Positions 8,118-16,437 of a DNA stretch of 40,812 nt are shown one piece after another. This DNA is from an uncultured Bacteroidia bacterium (GTDB lineage Bacteria > Bacteroidota > Bacteroidia > Bacteroidales > UBA932). Both the position numbers and the translations under genes were made by a program. The DNA is taken from positions 1 through 40,812 of the forward strand of contig CACYCP010000045.1 in assembly GCA_902772985.1 (NCBI GenBank), read 5' to 3'. The notes under the pieces are model-generated. The model was not told where the DNA came from and made no database searches. It saw only the letters and a list, made by a program, of their open reading frames with translations. Position 1 is the stretch's first letter; each line of letters opens with the position of its first letter.

Positions 8118-9327
8118 TCCTTATAACCAGGGTGGAATTGGTGCCCCCAAAGCCGAAGGAATTCGAGACGAAGGTGTCGAAATGTCTCTGGATGGTGCTC
8201 CCGGGGATAAGAAGGTGGCAGGAATCCTCGTCCGGATTCTCGAAATTGATGTTTCCGGCAATGAAGTCGTTTTTCATCATAAGGATGGAATAAATGACCT
8301 CCGATGCACCTGCCATCCACATTTCGTGGCCGGTCTGGCTTTTAGTGGAAGTCACGGGAACGCTCCTCTCTCCGAAAACCCGGAACAGGGCCTTGGCCTC
8401 GTTGGCGTCTCCTACATGGGTGGAAGTGGCGTGAGCATTCACATATCCAACTTCCTTTTTCTGGATTCCGGCGCGTCGTATTGCCATTTCCAGCGAGCGT
8501 GCGGGACCTTCCACGTTGGGAGAAGAAATGTGGTCTCCGTTAGAGGAGAAACCGTATCCAAGGACTTCGGCAATGATGGGGGCGCCGCGCTTGACGGCGT
8601 GCTCGTAACTTTCCAGGATAACGGTGGCAGCACCACCGCCGGGCACAAGGCCATCGCGGTCCCTGTCGAAGGGGCGCGATGCCCTGGTGGGATCGTTCTC
8701 CCGTGTGGAAAAGGCCGATATCCCGTCGAAGGAACCGGTTGCCGCCATGTTGACCTCCTGAGCTCCGCCGCATACGACTATCTCCTGCAGGCCATTCTGG
8801 ATGAGCAGAGAGCCCAGCCCGATTGCGTGTGAGCCGCTGGCGCAAGCGCCTGAAACTGTGAGGTTTATTCCTTTAAGATGGAAGATGACGCCAAGGTTCA
8901 TGGTCACCGTAGAGTTCATGCTCTGGAAAATGGCACCGCTGCCGCAAAGCATTGTATCGTGCTTTTCGATAATCTTTGCCACGGATTTGTAAACTGCATC
9001 GGCAGTGCTGTCATTGCCATAGAGCAGGCCCACTTCGTTGGCATCCAGGTAGTCCTGGTCGATGTTGGCGGCTTTCAGGGCGTCGCGGGTGGCGCAGTAG
9101 GCATATTGTGCAGGTTCCGGCATATACACCCTCTGGGGGCGGGGCAGTTCCTTTTTGAGGTCCGGGGTGACAAGCAGCGAAGTCAGGCCCGAACGGAAAC
9201 CTGCCTCCTTTCTGGCGGGATCCAGTATAATGCCGGATTTTCCGCTGAATAGCGAATCCCTGACTTCTTCCAAACTTGTTCCTAGGCAGGACCATATGCC
9301 CATACCGGTTATAACTACTCTTTTCAT
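8110..9327 (-). CDS. Beta-ketoacyl-ACP synthase (KAS II/FabF-like)
   Basis: A 405-residue thiolase-fold condensing enzyme. The Cys-His-His triad is C162 in SGACASGSHA, H299 in NAHATSTHVGD and H334 in KSQTGHE, with K329 in its usual place and the C-terminal NSFGFGGTN loop. It condenses malonyl-ACP with an acyl primer. Because it heads a three-gene cassette with an FAD oxidoreductase and a FabG, and no fabD/fabH/acpP adjoins, it is more likely a specialised ketosynthase (aryl-polyene/flexirubin-like) than the housekeeping FabF. A -7 box lies 24 bases upstream. Confidence 0.9.
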   Translation of the reverse strand: MKRVVITGMGIWSCLGTSLEEVRDSLFSGKSGIILDPARKEAGFRSGLTSLLVTPDLKKELPRPQRVYMPEPAQYAYCATRDALKAANIDQDYLDANEVGLLYGNDSTADAVYKSVAKIIEKHDTMLCGSGAIFQSMNSTVTMNLGVIFHLKGINLTVSGACASGSHAIGLGSLLIQNGLQEIVVCGGAQEVNMAATGSFDGISAFSTRENDPTRASRPFDRDRDGLVPGGGAATVILESYEHAVKRGAPIIAEVLGYGFSSNGDHISSPNVEGPARSLEMAIRRAGIQKKEVGYVNAHATSTHVGDANEAKALFRVFGERSVPVTSTKSQTGHEMWMAGASEVIYSILMMKNDFIAGNINFENPDEDSCHLLIPGSTIQRHFDTFVSNSFGFGGTNSTLVIRNV

Positions 9328-9351
9328 AAAAAATCTAATACGTTTATCCTA

Positions 9352-9359
9352 CAAAGATA
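9352..9359 (-). promoter_or_regulatory. -7 box for the ketosynthase cassette
   Basis: TATCTTTG on the minus strand, between the DPP-IV stop and the ketosynthase ATG (24-base leader). No good -33 element at the usual spacing. Confidence 0.55.
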
Positions 9360-9366
9360 CGAAAAA

Positions 9367-11388
9367 TTACTCCAACAGGTATTTTTTCCAGAATTCACGG
9401 TTGTCCTGGATAAAATGTGCTCCCTGATAACCCCTGTAGCCGTGCATGCCGTCCGGATAGATCATGAATTCGAACTTCGCGCCCTGACGCTGCAGAACGT
9501 CTATAAGCTGAAGGGTGTTCTGGAAGTGGACATTGTCGTCACCCGTGCCGTGGGTAATCTTAAGCATGACGGAACCGTCGTTGTTCCCGTAGTTCACCGG
9601 ATACTGTTTTGCAAGCTCCAGAACTTTTGACCCTTCGTATCCTTCGGGATTGTCCTGAGGCGTGGACATGAAGCGTTCGGTGTAATGGGTGTCGTAAAGA
9701 GCCCAGTCGTAAACTCCTCCGCCGGCTATGCCGTAGTGATAATACTCGGATGCGGTTGAAACAAGCACTGTTGTCATTGTCCCGCCGAAACTGAAGCCTT
9801 CGACACCTATCTTGTCGGCCTTGACCCAGGGCTGGGCCTGCAGCCATTTCGCCCAAAGTATGAAATCCTCTACTTCCACTGTGTTCAAATGTTTGTAGAT
9901 GGCTTCCACGCCTTGCCGGCCGTTGTGTCCTGCAGCCCTGCAGTCGGCAATCAGCTGGATTATGCCGTTGTCGGAATACCATTTATAGGTATCGGGCGAA
10001 ACCCAGCGGTCGTGAACCAGGGGAGTATCCGGCCCACCGTAAATGTCCACGTGGACGGGATATTGCTTTGCCGGGTCGAAGCCTTTAGGATAATATATCA
10101 CGCCGGGCAGCTCCAGGCAGTCTTCTGTGGTGATACTCACAAGTTTGCCTGTTTCACTGGCCTTGAAAGACCCTGCGGCCATGGATGCCACCAAGGTGGA
10201 ATGGCCCTTGGTGTCGTGAAGCCGGAGTTCCCAGGGAGTCTGAAGGTTGGAAGAGCGCGAAACGAAGTATTTTCCGTCCGGGGAGAACCATACTCCGGCC
10301 ACGTTCATCGCCGTATCCGTAAGGGCAGTGACTTGTCCCTTGGGTGAGAGTTTATAAAGGGTTTTCCTTACGTGGCTGTCGCCTTCGGCCGTGAAGAAAA
10401 CGCTGCCGTCGGATGCCAGATATTCCAGGCCGATGCGCCAGAAAGGACCGTCGGTGAGGCGCCGGAGTTCTTTTCCGTCGTAACTGAGGAAGTAAATCTG
10501 CTGCCAGTTGCCTTCGAATTTCCGAACCATGTAAAGGCCTTCGTCGGAAAAGAGCATCCCGTCTATCCAGTCCAGCCAGGTGGGAACGCTTTCATTATAA
10601 ATGGCCGTTTTGCTGCCGTCCAGCGGGTTTACGGCATATAGTTCCAAGGTATTCTGGATGCGTGGCTCCCGCGCCACGAAAAAGGTCTTGGAATCTTTGC
10701 CCCAGAAAGGAATGCCGAAATACTGGTCTTTAGTCTGGTCAAAGTCGGCCCAGACAATTTCCTTCGTCTGGATCGAGGCAAAGCCTATCTTCACTTGGGG
10801 ATTCCTGTCCCCGGCCTTGGGATAACGCGTGCGGCGAAGCGTTCCGTGCTGCCCGGAAGGGGAGTAGATGGGGAACATTGGAACCTCCGATTCGTCGAAG
10901 CGGAAAAATGCTAATGTTTGGCTGTCTGGGCTCCACCAAAAGGCCCTGTACCTGGAAGGCCGACCAAAAATCTCCTCATAATAAACCCAGGAGGCATAGC
11001 CGTTAAGCGTTGTCTCGGAGCCGTCAAAAGTGAGCCTGCTTTCTTCTTTTGTGGCGATATTTACCACCCAAAGGTCGTTTCCCCTGGTAAAAGCAAGGAG
11101 GGTGGAGTCGGGCGAATAGCAAAGATTGACGGCCCCTTCGGGCTTCAGCGGAAAATCCGTGAATTTTTCTTCGGCCTTGATCCCGGTGGCTTTTTTTGTC
11201 CTAAGTCCCGATGAGACTTTCAGCGAAAAACAGTCTTTGTCGGTATAAGTGCCGTCGTATGAAAAAACCACTTCGTTTTTCCCTGTCCACTTTATGGCCG
11301 ATGGTATGTCCTGAAGTTCCCCTTGAGCGAAGGATGGTGCCGATGCGAAGCTTGCAAGCAGCAGTATGGCTAAATACGTTCTTTTCAT
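9367..11388 (-). CDS. Secreted S9 prolyl oligopeptidase (dipeptidyl peptidase IV-like)
   Basis: A 673-residue exported serine peptidase. The signal peptide ends SFA|Q at residues 21/22. A beta-propeller (about 30-430) carries the DPP-IV-type YYEEIFGR segment whose paired Glu bind the substrate N-terminus. The alpha/beta hydrolase domain has S533 in GFSFGG, Asp in HGTGDDNVHF and H649 in PDGMHG. Such enzymes cleave X-Pro or X-Ala dipeptides in the periplasm and serve peptide catabolism. It appears monocistronic, with a -7 box abutting the start. Exact cleavage preference is not determinable. Confidence 0.92.
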   Translation of the reverse strand: MKRTYLAILLLASFASAPSFAQGELQDIPSAIKWTGKNEVVFSYDGTYTDKDCFSLKVSSGLRTKKATGIKAEEKFTDFPLKPEGAVNLCYSPDSTLLAFTRGNDLWVVNIATKEESRLTFDGSETTLNGYASWVYYEEIFGRPSRYRAFWWSPDSQTLAFFRFDESEVPMFPIYSPSGQHGTLRRTRYPKAGDRNPQVKIGFASIQTKEIVWADFDQTKDQYFGIPFWGKDSKTFFVAREPRIQNTLELYAVNPLDGSKTAIYNESVPTWLDWIDGMLFSDEGLYMVRKFEGNWQQIYFLSYDGKELRRLTDGPFWRIGLEYLASDGSVFFTAEGDSHVRKTLYKLSPKGQVTALTDTAMNVAGVWFSPDGKYFVSRSSNLQTPWELRLHDTKGHSTLVASMAAGSFKASETGKLVSITTEDCLELPGVIYYPKGFDPAKQYPVHVDIYGGPDTPLVHDRWVSPDTYKWYSDNGIIQLIADCRAAGHNGRQGVEAIYKHLNTVEVEDFILWAKWLQAQPWVKADKIGVEGFSFGGTMTTVLVSTASEYYHYGIAGGGVYDWALYDTHYTERFMSTPQDNPEGYEGSKVLELAKQYPVNYGNNDGSVMLKITHGTGDDNVHFQNTLQLIDVLQRQGAKFEFMIYPDGMHGYRGYQGAHFIQDNREFWKKYLLE

Positions 11389-11392
11389 TCCT

Positions 11393-11400
11393 CAAAGATA
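11393..11400 (-). promoter_or_regulatory. -7 box for the DPP-IV gene
   Basis: TATCTTTG on the minus strand, only 4 bases before the ATG at 11388; it predicts a leaderless or nearly leaderless transcript. Confidence 0.55.
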
Positions 11401-11420
11401 CGAAAATTACGCGATTACGG

Positions 11421-11452
11421 TTTGCTAAATTGCAGGGAATGCAGTATTTTTG
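11421..11452 (+). promoter_or_regulatory. Promoter of the nine-gene HsdR_N-cca-xer-hpf-holA operon
   Basis: TTTG at 11421-11424 and TATTTTTG at 11445-11452 with a 20-bp spacer, a full match to the Bacteroidota promoter. The ATG follows 4 bases later. It diverges from the DPP-IV promoter. Confidence 0.72.
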
Positions 11453-11456
11453 CTTT

Positions 11457-11855
11457 ATGGAAAGTGACTTTGTCTGGGATCCGCTCAGGAAAAAGAGCGT
11501 AAGGAACACCCCTGAGGAGCAGGTGCGCCAGTGGTTCATCTCCGTTTTGCACGAGGGGATGAAGGTGCCGGAGCATATGATGGGTTCGGAAGTGTCGCTT
11601 TCCCACGCCGGAAAAGATTACAGGGCCGACATCGTAGTGTACGACAGGAGCGCCTCCCCTGTGATGGTGGTGGAATGCAAAAGGCCTGAAGTGGAACTTG
11701 GGCAGGAGGTTGTGGATCAGGCGCTGCGCTATAATAATGAACTGGACGTGAAGTACATAGCCATTACTAACGGGCACAAGACCTTTATGTTTGAACGTGT
11801 GGAAGATGGTTTCTCTTTCATGGAAAAGGCCCCTTTGTGGGAAGATATGATATGA
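11457..11855 (+). CDS. Type I restriction HsdR N-terminal-domain-like protein
   Basis: A stand-alone 132-residue protein resembling the nuclease-fold N-terminal domain of HsdR (HSDR_N). The PD-(D/E)xK-like core is visible: RADIVVYD followed by VMVVECKRP, then a Q-containing helix (VDQALRYNNEL) and YIAITNG. No HsdM/HsdS partners or helicase part are present, so it is not a restriction system; such solo proteins are common in Bacteroidota and of unknown role. The open frame extends upstream to 11211, but the ATG at 11457 directly follows a perfect promoter. Its stop overlaps the cca start (ATGA). Confidence 0.85.
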   Translation: MESDFVWDPLRKKSVRNTPEEQVRQWFISVLHEGMKVPEHMMGSEVSLSHAGKDYRADIVVYDRSASPVMVVECKRPEVELGQEVVDQALRYNNELDVKYIAITNGHKTFMFERVEDGFSFMEKAPLWEDMI

Positions 11856-13288
11856 CAAGGACGGAAGGATATCTGGATCACGAAGTTTTCCGCTTCGTGG
11901 GGGAGACGGCCGGGGAACTGGGTGTCAGGGCCTTCGTCATTGGCGGCTATGTCAGGGATTGCTTCCTTGGGAGGCAGTGCAAGGACATAGACATTGTGGT
12001 TGAGGGCTCCGGGATAGGCCTTGCAAGCGCCGTGGCGGAAAAAACGGGCGCAAAGGTAAGCGTGTTCCGCAATTTCGGCACGGCGATGCTGAAATTCAAG
12101 GGGCTGGAATTGGAATTCGTGGGCGCAAGGAGGGAGTCCTACAACAGGGATTCGCGTAAGCCCATAGTGGAGGAAGGGACTTTGGAGGAAGACCAGCTTC
12201 GCCGGGATTTTACCATCAATGCCATGGCCTTGTCCCTCCAAAAGGATGATTTCGGCGCACTTGTGGATCCTTTTGGCGGAATCCGGGATTTGGCTTCCGG
12301 CATAATCCGCACCCCGCTTCAGCCGGAACAGACCTATTCCGACGACCCGTTAAGGATGCTGCGTGCCGTTCGTTTTGCCGTGAAACTGAGCACTCCTGAA
12401 CATAGTTTCAATATTGTTCCGGAATCTTTGGAGGCAATGAAGAAGATGGCTCAGCGCCTTCAGATTCTCTCCAGAGAAAGGATAGTGGAGGAGCTTAACA
12501 AGATGCTTGTGTGCCCGAAGCCGTCCCGTGCCTTTTTCATAATGGAGGAAACCGGTCTGCTGCAGCAGTTCCTGCCGGAGCTTTGCAGGCTGAAAGGTGT
12601 CGAAAGCGTGGATGGTAAAGGGCATAAGGAAAATTTCAGCCATACCCTGCAAGTGCTTGACAATGTTGCCCTTGCCGAAGAGGAAATGGGCCTGGAGCCC
12701 AATCTTTGGCTTCGCTGGGTGGCCTTGCTGCACGACATAGGAAAGCCCATAAGCAAGCGCTTTGTTCCAGGCCAGGGCTGGACTTTCCACGGCCACGAGG
12801 TGGTGGGCGCAAAAATGGTCCCCAAGATATTCGAGAGGCTGAAAATGCCGCTGAACGAGAAAATGAAATATGTCCAGAAGCTGGTTTCCCTGCACCTTCG
12901 GCCCATAGCCCTTGTGGACGATGAAGTGACGGACAGCGCGGTTCGCCGGCTTCTCTTCGACGCCGGGGAGGATATAGACGACCTTATGCTCCTTTGCAAT
13001 GCCGATATCACTTCGAAGAACCCCGCCAAAATAGCCCGTCTCCGCAAGAATTTCACCCTTGTCAAGGAGAAAATGGCCGAGGTGGAGGCGAAGGACGAAC
13101 TCCGGAACTGGAAGAATCCCATCACCGGGGACTACATCATGCAGGTCTTCGGCCTGGAGCCGTGCAATACCATCGGCCAGTTGAAGGAGATGGTGAAAAA
13201 CGCCATCCTGGACGGGGAGATTCCCTATTCTTTCGAGGCGGCCGATGCCTATATGCGCGCCAGGGCGGCCGAAATGGGGCTGAAATGA
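11852..13288 (+). CDS. cca: CCA tRNA nucleotidyltransferase with HD domain
   Basis: A 478-residue class II CCA-adding enzyme that builds or repairs the 3' CCA of tRNAs. The N-terminal head has GGYVRD (31-36), the metal-binding DID (45-47) and RRDFTINAMA. The neck/body contains the tRNA-binding region, and an HD phosphohydrolase-like domain is marked by LLHDIGKP and FHGHE. A GTG at 11837 is in frame, but the ATG at 11852 gives a typical ATGA overlap with the preceding gene. The 3' end overlaps the recombinase start by 4 bases. Confidence 0.93.
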   Translation: MTRTEGYLDHEVFRFVGETAGELGVRAFVIGGYVRDCFLGRQCKDIDIVVEGSGIGLASAVAEKTGAKVSVFRNFGTAMLKFKGLELEFVGARRESYNRDSRKPIVEEGTLEEDQLRRDFTINAMALSLQKDDFGALVDPFGGIRDLASGIIRTPLQPEQTYSDDPLRMLRAVRFAVKLSTPEHSFNIVPESLEAMKKMAQRLQILSRERIVEELNKMLVCPKPSRAFFIMEETGLLQQFLPELCRLKGVESVDGKGHKENFSHTLQVLDNVALAEEEMGLEPNLWLRWVALLHDIGKPISKRFVPGQGWTFHGHEVVGAKMVPKIFERLKMPLNEKMKYVQKLVSLHLRPIALVDDEVTDSAVRRLLFDAGEDIDDLMLLCNADITSKNPAKIARLRKNFTLVKEKMAEVEAKDELRNWKNPITGDYIMQVFGLEPCNTIGQLKEMVKNAILDGEIPYSFEAADAYMRARAAEMGLK

Positions 13289-14259
13289 CAGTCGATAAGT
13301 ACATAGCCTATATCCGTGACATCCGGCGCTATTCGCCCCGGACGCAGACTTTGTATGGCCAGGCGCTGGAGGACTTTGTTTCTTTCTGCCACTCTGATGG
13401 GCAAAGCGATGAAAACATTGTTTCCAACCTCATCCCTTCCCGGATTCGGGAATACGAGGCGTCCCTGATCGAGCGGGGCATGAAAGCGCGTACCGTGCAT
13501 CTGCACCTCAGCGCCATAAGCGGCTTCTGCAATTACCTCATTAAGGAAAGCCTTCTGAAATCCAATCCGGTCCGTAGCGTCAAACGTCCGAAAATGGAAA
13601 AACGCCTTCCGGAATACTATACGGAAAAAACCATGGAGGATTACCTTCGGGACAGCGCCCATGCCGCCGGGCAGGACGAACTGGATATTCTCCTGAGCCT
13701 GGATCCATCCTCTTCGCTTGCGGTGGAAATGTACCGGAGGCGTCTTCGCCGCCTCATCGTTTCCCTGCTTTATGGGGCCGGAATCAGGCGGGCCGAAATC
13801 ATCGGCCTTGAAAAATCCGGTGTGGACCGCTCACGCGGGACGCTGCGTGTCAGGGGAAAAGGGGATAAAATGAGAGAAATTCCCCTTATTCCTTCCTTAG
13901 TTCAGGAAATTTCACTATATTTACAAGCAGCTAGTTCAATGATTGGAGAAGCCGCCTCATCGGGGCCGCTTCTTATGACGGAAAAAGGCCGGGCCTTGTA
14001 CCCGGAATACATAGACAGGGCGGTTAAAACGGAGCTGGACGGCTACGGCGTCACCGGGAGAAAATCACCCCACGTGCTCAGGCACTCGCTCGCTACGGCG
14101 CTTTTGAACGAAGGAGCAGACCTGAATGCCATAAAAGAGATGCTGGGCCACAGCAGCCTCGCGGCAACCGAAGTCTATACCCACAATTCCATTGAACGGC
14201 TCAGGACTCAATACATAAACGCCCATCCAAGGGCAAAAAACAGTGACAGAGATGATTAA
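13285..14259 (+). CDS. Tyrosine recombinase, XerC/XerD-like
   Basis: A 324-residue site-specific recombinase. The N-terminal SAM-like core-binding domain covers about 1-95. The catalytic domain has R168 (GIRRAEI), K192 (VRGKGDK), H263-x-x-R266 (HVLRHS), H289 (LGHSS) and the nucleophile Y298 (EVYTH). Its position immediately before hpf is the usual one of the chromosomal Xer-type recombinase of Bacteroidales, so chromosome dimer resolution is the likely job rather than a mobile element; no att-like repeats flank it. The frame is open far upstream, but that part is a shadow of cca; the ATG at 13285 overlaps the cca TGA. Confidence 0.9.
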   Translation: MTVDKYIAYIRDIRRYSPRTQTLYGQALEDFVSFCHSDGQSDENIVSNLIPSRIREYEASLIERGMKARTVHLHLSAISGFCNYLIKESLLKSNPVRSVKRPKMEKRLPEYYTEKTMEDYLRDSAHAAGQDELDILLSLDPSSSLAVEMYRRRLRRLIVSLLYGAGIRRAEIIGLEKSGVDRSRGTLRVRGKGDKMREIPLIPSLVQEISLYLQAASSMIGEAASSGPLLMTEKGRALYPEYIDRAVKTELDGYGVTGRKSPHVLRHSLATALLNEGADLNAIKEMLGHSSLAATEVYTHNSIERLRTQYINAHPRAKNSDRDD

Positions 14260-14542
14260 TGTAAAGTCCCTCAAGTTCGATGCAGACGAGAAGCTGCTGG
14301 ACTTCATTGACAAGAAAGTTGGAAAGGTGGAGAAATTCTTCGACAACCTGTCAGACATTGACGTAACGCTTTCCCTCCTTCCGGACGCCCAGAACAAAAA
14401 TGTAAAACTCCAGACCCACATCCCCGGTGAAGACCTTATCGTAGAGCGTCAGGCACGCAGCTTCGAGGAAGCCGTAACCGATGCTGCCGATGCCTTGAAA
14501 GAGCGCATCGTAAGGGCGAAGGAGAAGAAGTTCGCCAAATAG
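14252..14542 (+). CDS. hpf: Ribosome hibernation promoting factor, short form
   Basis: A 96-residue HPF/RaiA-family protein that binds the 30S decoding site and inactivates ribosomes in stationary phase. The pattern LKFDADEKLLDFIDKKVGKVEKF, VKLQTHIPGEDLIVERQ (in part) and SFEEAVTDAADALKERI is typical of the Bacteroidales short form. It lacks the C-terminal dimerisation domain of long HPF. The ATG at 14252 is preferred over the in-frame GTG at 14243, matching family N-termini. It overlaps the recombinase by 8 bases. Confidence 0.92.
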   Translation: MINVKSLKFDADEKLLDFIDKKVGKVEKFFDNLSDIDVTLSLLPDAQNKNVKLQTHIPGEDLIVERQARSFEEAVTDAADALKERIVRAKEKKFAK

Positions 14543-15580
14543 GTGGCTGCAAAGTCGTATATCGAAACCGACCGTCAGGTCAAGGCACTGCTTGAAGATG
14601 TCAGAAATGGCATCTTCAAGTATGTCTATTTACTCATGGGCGAGGAGCCCTATTATCCGGACCTGCTGTGTGACGCAATCGAGGATAACTGCCTCCTTGA
14701 GTGGGAAAGGGATTTCAATCAGCTGGTCCTTTATGGTGGGGATTCCGATGCCGAAACCGTAATCACGGCGGCAAGGCGTTTCCCCATGATGGCCGAACGC
14801 CAGCTGGTGGTGCTTAAGGAAGCCCAGCAGATGAAATCGCTGGAAGAGCTTGCCCTGTACTGTCAGCAGCCCTTGGATTCCACAGTCCTGGTAATCTTGA
14901 TGCACGGGGCGTCGGCCGACAAGAGGAAGGCACTTTACAAGGCCGTTCTGAAAAACGGCGTAGTAGTGGAGTCAAACGCCCTCCGGGATTATGAAATGCC
15001 ACAGTGGATATCCTCCTATTATGAAGGACGCGGGCTCAGGATTCACCCGGAGGCCGCCCAGCTTCTGGCCGAAAGCGCCGGCGCCGACCTTGGCAAGATT
15101 GCCGTGGAAACGGAGAAACTCCTGAAGAACCTTCCGGAGGGAACCACGGAGGTTTCAGTCAAGGACATAGAGCAAAATGTCGGAATAAGCAGGCAGTACA
15201 GCATTTTCGAACTCACCAAATGCCTGTCTTTCAGGGATGCCGCTGGCGCCCTGAAAATATCGGCCCACATGGGGGAGGCGGCCCGTTTTACCCTTCCCAT
15301 GGTGATGGGCCCGCTGATGACGCATTTCTCCCGCATCTTGAAATACCATACCCTTTTGCAGAAGGGAAGGCCGGATACAGGAGAGGCTGTCCGTATCCTG
15401 GGCATCAATCCTTATTTCCTGAGGGAATACGATGCTGCAGTCAGGAATTATCCCCTGCAACGCTGTATGGGAATAATTTCCCTTTTGTCTGAATACGATT
15501 ACAAGGGAAAGGGAGGAGACGCCGGAGAAGCAACGCCGGGGGAACTCTTCATTGAACTTGTAAGTAAAATATTATCGTAA
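14543..15580 (+). CDS. holA: DNA polymerase III subunit delta
   Basis: A 345-residue clamp-loader delta subunit. N-terminal YLLMGEEPYYPDLLCDAIE is the family's start of the AAA+-like fold (no true Walker A), followed by RRFPMMAERQLVVLKEAQ and the C-terminal collar helices. Delta opens the beta clamp during replication. The start is a GTG directly abutting the hpf stop; no ATG gives the complete N-terminus. The stop overlaps the next start in TAATG. Confidence 0.9.
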   Translation: MAAKSYIETDRQVKALLEDVRNGIFKYVYLLMGEEPYYPDLLCDAIEDNCLLEWERDFNQLVLYGGDSDAETVITAARRFPMMAERQLVVLKEAQQMKSLEELALYCQQPLDSTVLVILMHGASADKRKALYKAVLKNGVVVESNALRDYEMPQWISSYYEGRGLRIHPEAAQLLAESAGADLGKIAVETEKLLKNLPEGTTEVSVKDIEQNVGISRQYSIFELTKCLSFRDAAGALKISAHMGEAARFTLPMVMGPLMTHFSRILKYHTLLQKGRPDTGEAVRILGINPYFLREYDAAVRNYPLQRCMGIISLLSEYDYKGKGGDAGEATPGELFIELVSKILS

Positions 15581-16434
15581 TGTCAATAGTAGAGATTAAA
15601 AACGTAAGTAAGAACTTCGGGGAAAAAGTGGCACTGGACAATGTCACGCTGGAGATTCCCGAGGGAAAGATTTTCGGCCTTTTGGGGCCGAACGGAGCGG
15701 GCAAAAGTACCCTTATCCGTATTATCAACCGAATTACCATAGCTTCGGCGGGTGAGGTTTTCTTCCAGGGGCATCCCATTACGGAGGAGGACGTTTCCCG
15801 TATAGGCTACCTGCCGGAAGAGCGTGGCCTTTACCGCAAGATGAAGGTTGGTGACCAGGCTTTGTATCTTGCCCAGCTGAAGGGCATGAGCGCCCGCGAA
15901 GCCGCCATCGAATTGAAGAAGTGGTTCGTGCGTTTCGAAATTCAGGACTGGTGGAACAAGAAGGTGGAGGAACTCTCCAAGGGTATGGCCCAGAAGGTGC
16001 AGTTCATCACCACAGTGGTTCATCGGCCTTCGCTGATGATACTGGACGAACCTTTTTCCGGTTTCGACCCGGTGAACGTAGATCTTATCCGCAAGGAAAT
16101 CCTGCGTCTCAGGGACGAGGGAGCCACCATCATCCTTTCCACCCACAACATGGAATCGGTAGAGGAACTGTGCTCGGACATCGCCCTCATCAACCAGGGC
16201 AGGCTGGTGGTCGCCGGCGACACTGACCAGATTCGCCGCCGGCACGGTGAAGACAATGTGGAAATAGAGTACACGGACGAGCTGAAAGACCGGAAGAGAA
16301 TGGTAGTGGCCCGTCCGGAGGTGAATGCCACTCTCACGGAACTTATTTCCAAGGACTACACCATCAACTCTTTCAAGGAGGTGATTCCCAGAATGAACGA
16401 CATCTTTATCAAACTGGTAAAAGGGGAGGAATAA
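15580..16434 (+). CDS. ABC transporter ATP-binding protein, NatA-like
   Basis: A 284-residue ABC ATPase. Walker A GPNGAGKST at 36-44, signature LSKGM at 132-136 (degenerate from LSGGQ), Walker B LMILDEP at 152-158, D-loop SGFDP and switch histidine STHNMES. Following the ATPase core there is a C-terminal extension ending in a DUF4162-like region (FKEVIPRMNDIFIKLV), as in NatA-type exporters. It pairs with the permease starting 3 bases after its stop. Substrate unknown; Na+ or drug/peptide export are the usual suggestions. Confidence 0.92.
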   Translation: MSIVEIKNVSKNFGEKVALDNVTLEIPEGKIFGLLGPNGAGKSTLIRIINRITIASAGEVFFQGHPITEEDVSRIGYLPEERGLYRKMKVGDQALYLAQLKGMSAREAAIELKKWFVRFEIQDWWNKKVEELSKGMAQKVQFITTVVHRPSLMILDEPFSGFDPVNVDLIRKEILRLRDEGATIILSTHNMESVEELCSDIALINQGRLVVAGDTDQIRRRHGEDNVEIEYTDELKDRKRMVVARPEVNATLTELISKDYTINSFKEVIPRMNDIFIKLVKGEE

Positions 16435-16437
16435 ATT

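Noticed and set aside
7176-8126. Long plus-strand open frame (316 codons) antisense to the FAD oxidoreductase
   Set aside because: The translation has no recognisable motif and mirrors a gene with clear Rossmann and FAD motifs; a shadow of GC-rich codon usage.
11457-11855. HsdR_N-like protein considered as part of a restriction-modification system
   Set aside because: No methyltransferase, specificity subunit or motor domain nearby; a solo domain in a housekeeping operon.
12994-13284. 97-codon N-terminal extension of the recombinase frame
   Set aside because: Lies fully inside cca in another frame; family length and the ATGA overlap support the start at 13285.
13285-14259. Tyrosine recombinase considered as an integrase of a mobile element
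   Set aside because: No att-like repeats, tRNA target or cargo genes; it is embedded in a core-gene operon directly before hpf, the usual Xer context.
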